This document shows, one piece after another, positions 58,183 through 64,000 of a DNA stretch of 64,000 nucleotides (the stretch's first letter is position 1; each line of letters opens with the position of its first letter). This DNA is from Planococcus citri. Its lineage: Eukaryota > Arthropoda > Insecta > Hemiptera > Pseudococcidae. The stretch covers positions 14,374,580-14,438,579 of the forward strand of contig NC_088678.1 in the NCBI RefSeq assembly GCF_950023065.1, read 5' to 3'. The translations under genes and the position numbers were made by a program. Below the pieces are notes generated by a model. It saw only the letters and a list, made by a program, of their open reading frames with translations, was not told the origin of the DNA and ran no database searches.

Positions 58183-59161
58183 CAGGGTGTCTACGGGAAT
58201 TTGTTGGCCGAAAATCACTACTTTTTCACAACCTTTCAAAAAAAAAATCAACACTCCAAAATATTTTCAACCCCCCCCCCTCCCCACAAGATCGATTTTT
58301 TTCCTGTTTTTTTTTCAGGGGTCTACACCAAAATTTCAAAATAGTAAAATCAAGACTTCATCAGGACATTTTTTAAACACTCAAATTTTTTAGAGGGGAA
58401 GGGGATGGGCGAGAAAAAATTCTTTACTCAAATTTTTCGCTTTTCTAATGTCTTTAAATATTATTCTAAGATTTTTTTCAATCAAACGGATGTCGAAAAT
58501 ATAATTTTATTATTTCAATGTTTCATTTTATTTTCACCTTTGAGGTTCTTTGCAAAATGTACCTCATCATAAAATTGGTCTAAAAAAAACTTTTTACAAC
58601 ATAACAAATTTTTTTTAAATATACTGTACATACAAAAATTTAATGCAAAATTTGAACGATTTTTCTGAAAAAATCCAATTTTCGAAAATTAGTATACTTT
58701 GAAAAGGATATCATGTTTTTTGTGTAATGAGTTACTTACTTATAAGAAGTTCATTACTTACCTATTTTGCTTTAAAATTTTTAAATTCGAATGATGATTT
58801 TTTGTTTTGAAAAATTCGAAATTAAAAAAAAAAGTAAACGAGACTGAGTGAGGCGAGGACAAAAGTTTTCAAAAATTCGTGTTTTGACAAGTAAAAAAAA
58901 AAAGTTTCTTGAGGAGGGAGGGTTTACTTTTCTGATTCAAAGTTTGAACATTTCTTGAATTTAAACAATTAAGTTGTTTATTCGAAAAAAGAAGAGCAAA
59001 TGAAATTCGAGTTCTAACAAAGTCCATGAAAGAGCCCTTTGCTTTTGGCTTCTCTACAAAATATTTTTCATGCCACTTTTCTTCATTTTTCACTACCTTT
59101 CAAGCAAAATTGCTGAAAATCACCACCTTTTCACTACTTTCACTACCCTGCAAACACCCTG
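58183..59161. mobile_element. CAGGGTGTCTA-family TIR element, copy B4
   Basis: Left end CAGGGTGTCTACGGG (58183), right end CAAACACCCTG (59161). Internal order matches copy B1: a C-run, 'AAAATTTCAAAATAGTAAA', AGGGGAAGGGGATGGG, 'TTTTTCGCTTTTCTAATGTC', 'TTTTATTTTCACCTTTGAGG', and a degraded form of the GCGAAGCGAGG word (GAGTGAGGCGAGGAC, about 58846). A second 'TTTCAGGGGTCTACACC' at about 58314 suggests an inner repeated end. Only TTT is shared outside the ends. Noncoding. Confidence 0.65.
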
Positions 59162-62100
59162 TTTATATTATGCTCAAAACTACCTACTACATAAATGAAA
59201 TTGGAGAAGGAAGCATGAAAATGTGGAACAAAAAAGTACCTCGCAAGGTTATCTTAAAATACGAATAAATCGTATAGGAAATGAAATAACTTACGTACTT
59301 ATTTTCATACTTCTTTGTTCTCAAACTACGGAAATTCGTTACTCACCTGAAACAAAAAAATTACAAATCGTTAGTTAGATGATTTGTTAGTTCCAAAATT
59401 TTCAAAAAGAACACATAAATTGAAAAATCATCAACAAACTAATAATACTTATACATAAATACGTACATATATAATTATTACTATGGACGGATAAGGGATG
59501 TTTTGGGGCCCGAGAAAATATGTACTTAAACAGGGGTCCACTTGTCACTATGAATTTGTCGCGGTGGGAGAGGTGGATGAGGAAGGGGCAATTCACAGAA
59601 ATAAATCAGTTTTTTTCAAACTATTCTCTCCTCTTCCTCATCCCCCCTCCCCCCAAACAGAAAAAATCTTGAAAAATGAAAGTGTTCGAGTAAAACATGT
59701 ACCTATGTAATTTTGAAAAAAAAAAATCAGAAAAAATTGGGGATGTGAAAATTTTAAAATGAAATTTACAGTAAGTATTTTTTCCTCAATTTTCCGAAAC
59801 GCATCGGATAAAGAACTACTAAATTCCAGAGCGCGCAAAACGAAGACAAAATTTTGAAAAATTATGGTCATAAAATTTCGTGTTTCTTTTTTTCAATTCC
59901 ACCCCTTTAAATACATGACTTTTGCATTATATTCACTTGAAAGATAGAACACAGCTAATTGTTTCATCAAAATTTCAAGACTTTCATTACCTTCCATGTA
60001 GGTATTTCTTCGCTCCTCAGTCCTCATCCTTCAAGTTATCCTCAATTAATATTCTGGGGTTTTGGTACGAAAAAAATGGCATCCAATTGAAAATATTTTC
60101 TGATCAAAATTCACAACATTTCCACAACTTTCATTATACGTCTACCAAGTCCATCGCAAATTCAAGACTTATTTTCTTTCATAATTCTCATTTTATCCAT
60201 TTTTTCCATCACTCCACTTCCTCACTCACTCTTCTCGACACACTCAAAAAAACCAAACCTAAACACCGCATTCAATCTCTATAATCAACAAACCATTCCA
60301 TTCGCTGCCTTATTACCCACCTCGTGCACACACACGAGTAATTACAGCTCACTTAATCAAACCATAATGACCCCAACGCGATTACAGCCCGAGCCCAGGA
60401 AGACTATACAACCTCCGCCAAGGTGTGAAAGGTGTTGCAATTGCAAAACACACGGCCACCATACTTGGACAAAATCGCACCAACACTTCGCATAGGTACA
60501 CTACCATTTCTGGCAAAAGACCAAAGACCAAACGACGCAGGGTACACCAGAGCAGATACCTTGGAGAAAAATAAAAAAATAAAAATCATCCTGACACAAT
60601 CGCCCATTATCATCTGTTCGCGTCTCTTGGAACTGGAACGACATTGCTTCGCGATCGCGTTATGTACACATAAAGGACACTTTGGTATAAATAACACACC
60701 TCTGACAGATATTTTTCTTTATGGCACGGCGGACTGGACTCGCGAACTATAAAAAATAATATCAAGGTGCTACCTCACCTCACAACAAAACGCTATAATG
60801 TCGAAAAAATTAGCAAAAATGTGTACGCATACCTCTCTCACTCTCTCTCTGTCTATGTACCTTACACCTAGGTTAGGAATTATTTTACGTACAACAAATC
60901 GTAACCGTCAACTCTCGGTGTAAGGTTAATAACACCTTCTCGCTGCTTTGTCGACCCATATAAATAGGTGGTCTACATTTTAGAGGTGCATACACCATAC
61001 ACCCATATACTTACGCGATAATGCATATATTACCGTTACTTCAATACCAACACTCTCATACCATAGCAAATAGTATACTTATACGAGTGCTTCTTGACCA
61101 TAATATCGTACACTTGCAACACACATAAGCTACTAAGTATATGTATGTTTTTTCGTAAAAGTAAATTATTTTTGCAACAATTCGTCAACTTGATACGCGT
61201 ATGATTGGTCACGCGTTCCATTTCATTCATTTATTCGGTTTAGAAAAAGAAAAGAAAAACTTTCATTTTGTTTTGAATTCGTCCAAGATGAAACATTTAT
61301 ACACACATGAAAGACATGTGTCACCACACACGATACCGTACAGAATAGACTAACAAAGATCGCGCCAATTTCGAAATCCGTGCTCTTGCATCGTCGACAA
61401 GTGCACGCTAAGATCATTCACTCGAGATAATACGAAAAAAAAGCCCGAGTTATTCGGGTGATTAACGTCGTCGAGTTAATGTTATTTTAACGAGGTTACG
61501 TCGCTCTCGGTACAATTAAGACGCTGCGAAGGGAGCAAAAAACAACAACAACGCCAGCATTAACCTGATGTACCTCGAACTACGAGTACGACGAGTATAA
61601 GAAGAAGAACCAACTCGACGAGGAGTAATTAGAGAATATTGGTTGAATTTTTAATTTTACCACATCGCATCGTGACGCTCGCGTCTTCATCTTCATTGTA
61701 TCGTGATCTTTAATTAATATAAAAACATTGGCGGCAACGGCGCCATCGTCAATGCTGCTGCTGCTGCTGCTGTAGCCGCTACTAAATTCCATTACATCAT
61801 CGAAGAACACCCTTGTTACCAGTTCGCTAATGGATTCACTACGTACAGATACCTTTAGGTAGGTTTACCTTTACCCAAGTTTAATAAAACCCTCGTCCAA
61901 AAAAATCGTAGGTACAGCACGCCCGAATCGATCTACTTATTTTTTTTTTCGCTTCGAGTCCGCCATCATCTTCAATGGTATACGATACGAGCTCGAAAAA
62001 TCTCGAGTATCTAAAACTCGAAAGGTTAATTACTTAATGGAGCGCATTAAACGGCCGTAATAAAATAGGTTAATGAGTTGTTACCGCCATCGCCATCTTC

Positions 62101-62365
62101 ACCACGCCTCGCCTCGCCTCGTGCCATTCACATGGGCAATGGGCATTTGTACCAATTCTTTTCTTAAACCGCACCAGCAGCTGCGTAGTCTCCGCGAATA
62201 CAAATATTTTGACTTCGAATGTCGACTGGTTTTTTCCCTGATCGATGAATCGATCAATCAATCGCGTTAGAATTCGTATACACAAATTTGTAAGTACTTC
62301 GTTTTCGTACCTCTCCACATCACACCTCTCGTCGTCATCGTCATCGTCGTCGTCGGGCAACCATA
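59162..62365. other. Gene-poor unique sequence with short microsatellites
   Basis: No gene recognised. CTCTCTCTCTCTGTC near 60838-60853, (CTG)n near 61757-61772 and GTCATCGTCATCGTCGTCGTC near 62331-62355. A GC-balanced frame on the minus strand at 61.58-61.81 kb (MEFSSGYSSSSSS…) is driven by the CTG run and has no clear splice donor. The tract could be an upstream intron of the PDZ gene or ordinary intergenic DNA. Confidence 0.35.
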
Positions 62366-64000
62366 TAGTCCGGTATATGACAATAGGAGTAATTGCACCC
62401 CCACCCCGCCGATCCTCCGGGACAACTTTTTTCTTAAAGGGAACATCCTAAGGAACATTTTAAAGCAAATTTGCCCAAAAAAAGTTGGCCTTACTTACAA
62501 AATGGCGGCCATTTTAATGGACAGATCAGCCGAAATCGCAGATTTTGCGTTTCAACATAGGACTTGCAAGAAATTTTTCAAACCTGACAAAGGTAGATCG
62601 AAAGATCATGCAAAAATGTATCACCTGTCAAAATTTCAAGTGCTAAAGTACGTTTTTCGATTTTTGGTGAATTTTTGAAAATCGAATTTAGGCCAAAAAT
62701 GAGGGAACAAATCAAAATTTTACCAAAGTGACCAAGAAAGCTGAAATTTGGGATATACCCTATTTTCGACATGCCAAATCGATTGGAAACTGTTTCAGGC
62801 CGTTTTGAGTAGTTCTGGAGCCTCCAGCAGATTTTTGAAACTCGAAATTCCCACAAAATTTCATCAAATTGGAGTTGTAAAGCAGAAATTTATTCTAAAA
62901 ACTAATTTCAATACGCTACGAAGTACTACAGGTGAACTTCAAATCGTTTTGGAGCCTCCAGCGATTTTTTGAAAACTCCTGAAGCCTCCAGCAGATGTCT
63001 AAAACTTTAAATTTTCACAAAATTTCATCAAATGGAGATGGAAAGCTGAAATTTACTCTACACTCCAATTTTAACACCCTCTGAAGACGACTTCCGGTGT
63101 GTTCAAGTCATTTTAGAGCCTCCAGCCACTTTTTTGAAAATTACTGGAGCCTCCAGTAGATTTTTTAAATTTGAAATTTCCCCAAAATTTCATTAAACTG
63201 AGATGGAGAGTCGAAATTCATCCAGAAAACCAATTTCAATACGCTACGAAGTTGACTGCTGGTGGATTTCAAGTCGTTTTGGAGCCTCCAGCGACTTTTG
63301 GAAATGTTATATGACCTTTTTTTGGAAAATTGAAATTTCCTAAAAGTAGCTGGAAGCTTCAAAACCATTTGAAACCACCATGTAGTCTGCGAAGTAAATT
63401 TCAGCTTGCCAACTCCATTTGATAAATTTATGTTGGGGAAATTTCAAGTGTCAAAAATCTACTGGAGGCTCCAGTAATTTTCAAAAAAGTCGCTGGAGGC
63501 TCTGAAATGGCTCGAACCCACCTGAAGTCGTCTTCAGAGGGTGTTAAAATTGGAGTGTAGATTAAATTTCAGCTTTCCATCTCAGTTTGATGAAATTTTG
63601 TGAAAATTTAGTATCAAAAATCGGCTGGAGGTTCCAGTAATTTTCAAAAAAGTCGCTGGAGGCTCTAAAATGACTTGAACACACCTGAAGTCGTCTTCAG
63701 AGTGTGTTAGAATTAGTTTGCAGAAAAAATTTCGACTCTTTATCTCAGTTTGATGGAATTTTGTGAAAATTTAAAGTTTCAAACATCTGCTGGAGGCTTC
63801 AAGAATTTTCAAAAAGTCGCTGGAGGCTCCAAAACGACTTGAAATTCACCTGCAGTACTTCGTAGCGTATTTAAATTAGTTTTAAGAATAAATTTCAGCT
63901 TTACAACTCCAATTTGATGGAATTTTGTGGGAATTTCGAGTTTCAAAAATCTGCTGGAGGCTCCAGAACTGCTCAAAACTGGTTGAAACCGTTTCCAATC
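62366..64000. mobile_element. CTGGAG-array fold-back element, copy A7 (runs off the window)
   Basis: Left end TAGTCCGGTATATGACAAT at 62366, of the same TIR subfamily as the complete copy A6. It is followed by 'GATCCTCCGGGACAACTTTT', 'AAAATGGCGGCCATTTT', 'CAGATCAGCCGAAATCGCAG' and the ~165-bp array. The turnover is near 63330 and the mirrored half is still running at the last base. Layout and sequence are close to A6, so the right TIR is expected roughly 450 bases beyond the window. Confidence 0.85.

Noticed and set aside
60404..60752. Overlapping frames of about 100 residues on both strands
   Set aside because: GC-balanced and open, but no recognised motif, splice structure or family similarity on either strand.
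61580..61810. Minus-strand Ser-rich frame beginning MEFSSGYSSSSSS as a 5' PDZ-gene exon
   Set aside because: The serine run comes from a CTG microsatellite and no good splice donor follows.

Overview
The window is animal nuclear DNA, most likely from a sap-feeding hemipteran of the scale-insect/mealybug kind. It is AT-rich, has short GT-AG introns, carries an arthropod-type Src42A SH3 exon and a TRAP-beta gene, and its unique sequence is sprinkled with TACGAGTA/TACTCGTA and GTAGGTA/TACCTAC words. The species call is an inference; nothing here names it. Most of the window is intron, intergenic DNA and non-autonomous transposable elements (TEs); no transposase, reverse transcriptase or CRISPR array was recognised.

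Layout. 1-4.9 kb: degenerate A/T-rich repeats and two fold-back elements (655-1874 and 3136-4855). 5.7-6.1 kb (minus): the first coding exon of a Src42A-type tyrosine kinase, the rest of which lies beyond the left edge. 7.1-8.0 kb (plus): a complete four-exon TRAP-beta/SSR2 gene, divergent from Src42A. 8.4-10.0 kb: a 1.6-kb terminal-inverted-repeat (TIR) element with an 8-bp target duplication. 10.9-13.6 kb: a direct duplication flanking a decayed repeat array. 14.2-35.1 kb (minus): three exons of a large PDZ-domain scaffold gene (big bang/PDZD2-IL16-like). Its introns of 4.0 and 13.2 kb are full of TEs, and its 5' exons were not found.

38.7-49.2 kb holds the most interesting locus. It is a cluster of five diverged two-exon genes for small secreted proteins of about 195-235 residues. 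All have a signal peptide in exon 1, a phase-1 intron, and an exon 2 with an LCxC motif, an FPxxxC motif, a GPxKxS...YNIYVG block and a terminal F.G/A.I..V.VE-type block. Two copies are clean, one has GTG in place of its ATG, and two carry frameshifts. I do not recognise the family; it looks like a lineage-specific, birth-and-death secreted family (effector, venom/saliva or immune type are possibilities).

A family of large fold-back elements recurs at 11.6, 17.9, 27.7, 35.6, 42.6, 50.8 and 62.4 kb. Each has inverted halves built of tandem units of about 165 bp bearing the near-palindrome CTGGAG-N-CTCCAG, and ends beginning TAGTCCGG or TAGTCGGG. A second family (TIR CAGGGTGTCTA, internal CCCGAGCGAAGCGAGGG word) has four copies, one nested in a member of the first family with a 6-bp target duplication. 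Other structures are a perfect 81-bp-arm palindrome (27873-28037), an 18-bp minisatellite of over 1 kb (46-47.5 kb) and a tRNA-derived SINE-like sequence (47.7 kb). The region from 53.1 to 62.3 kb is gene-poor unique sequence with one weak signal-peptide exon candidate.
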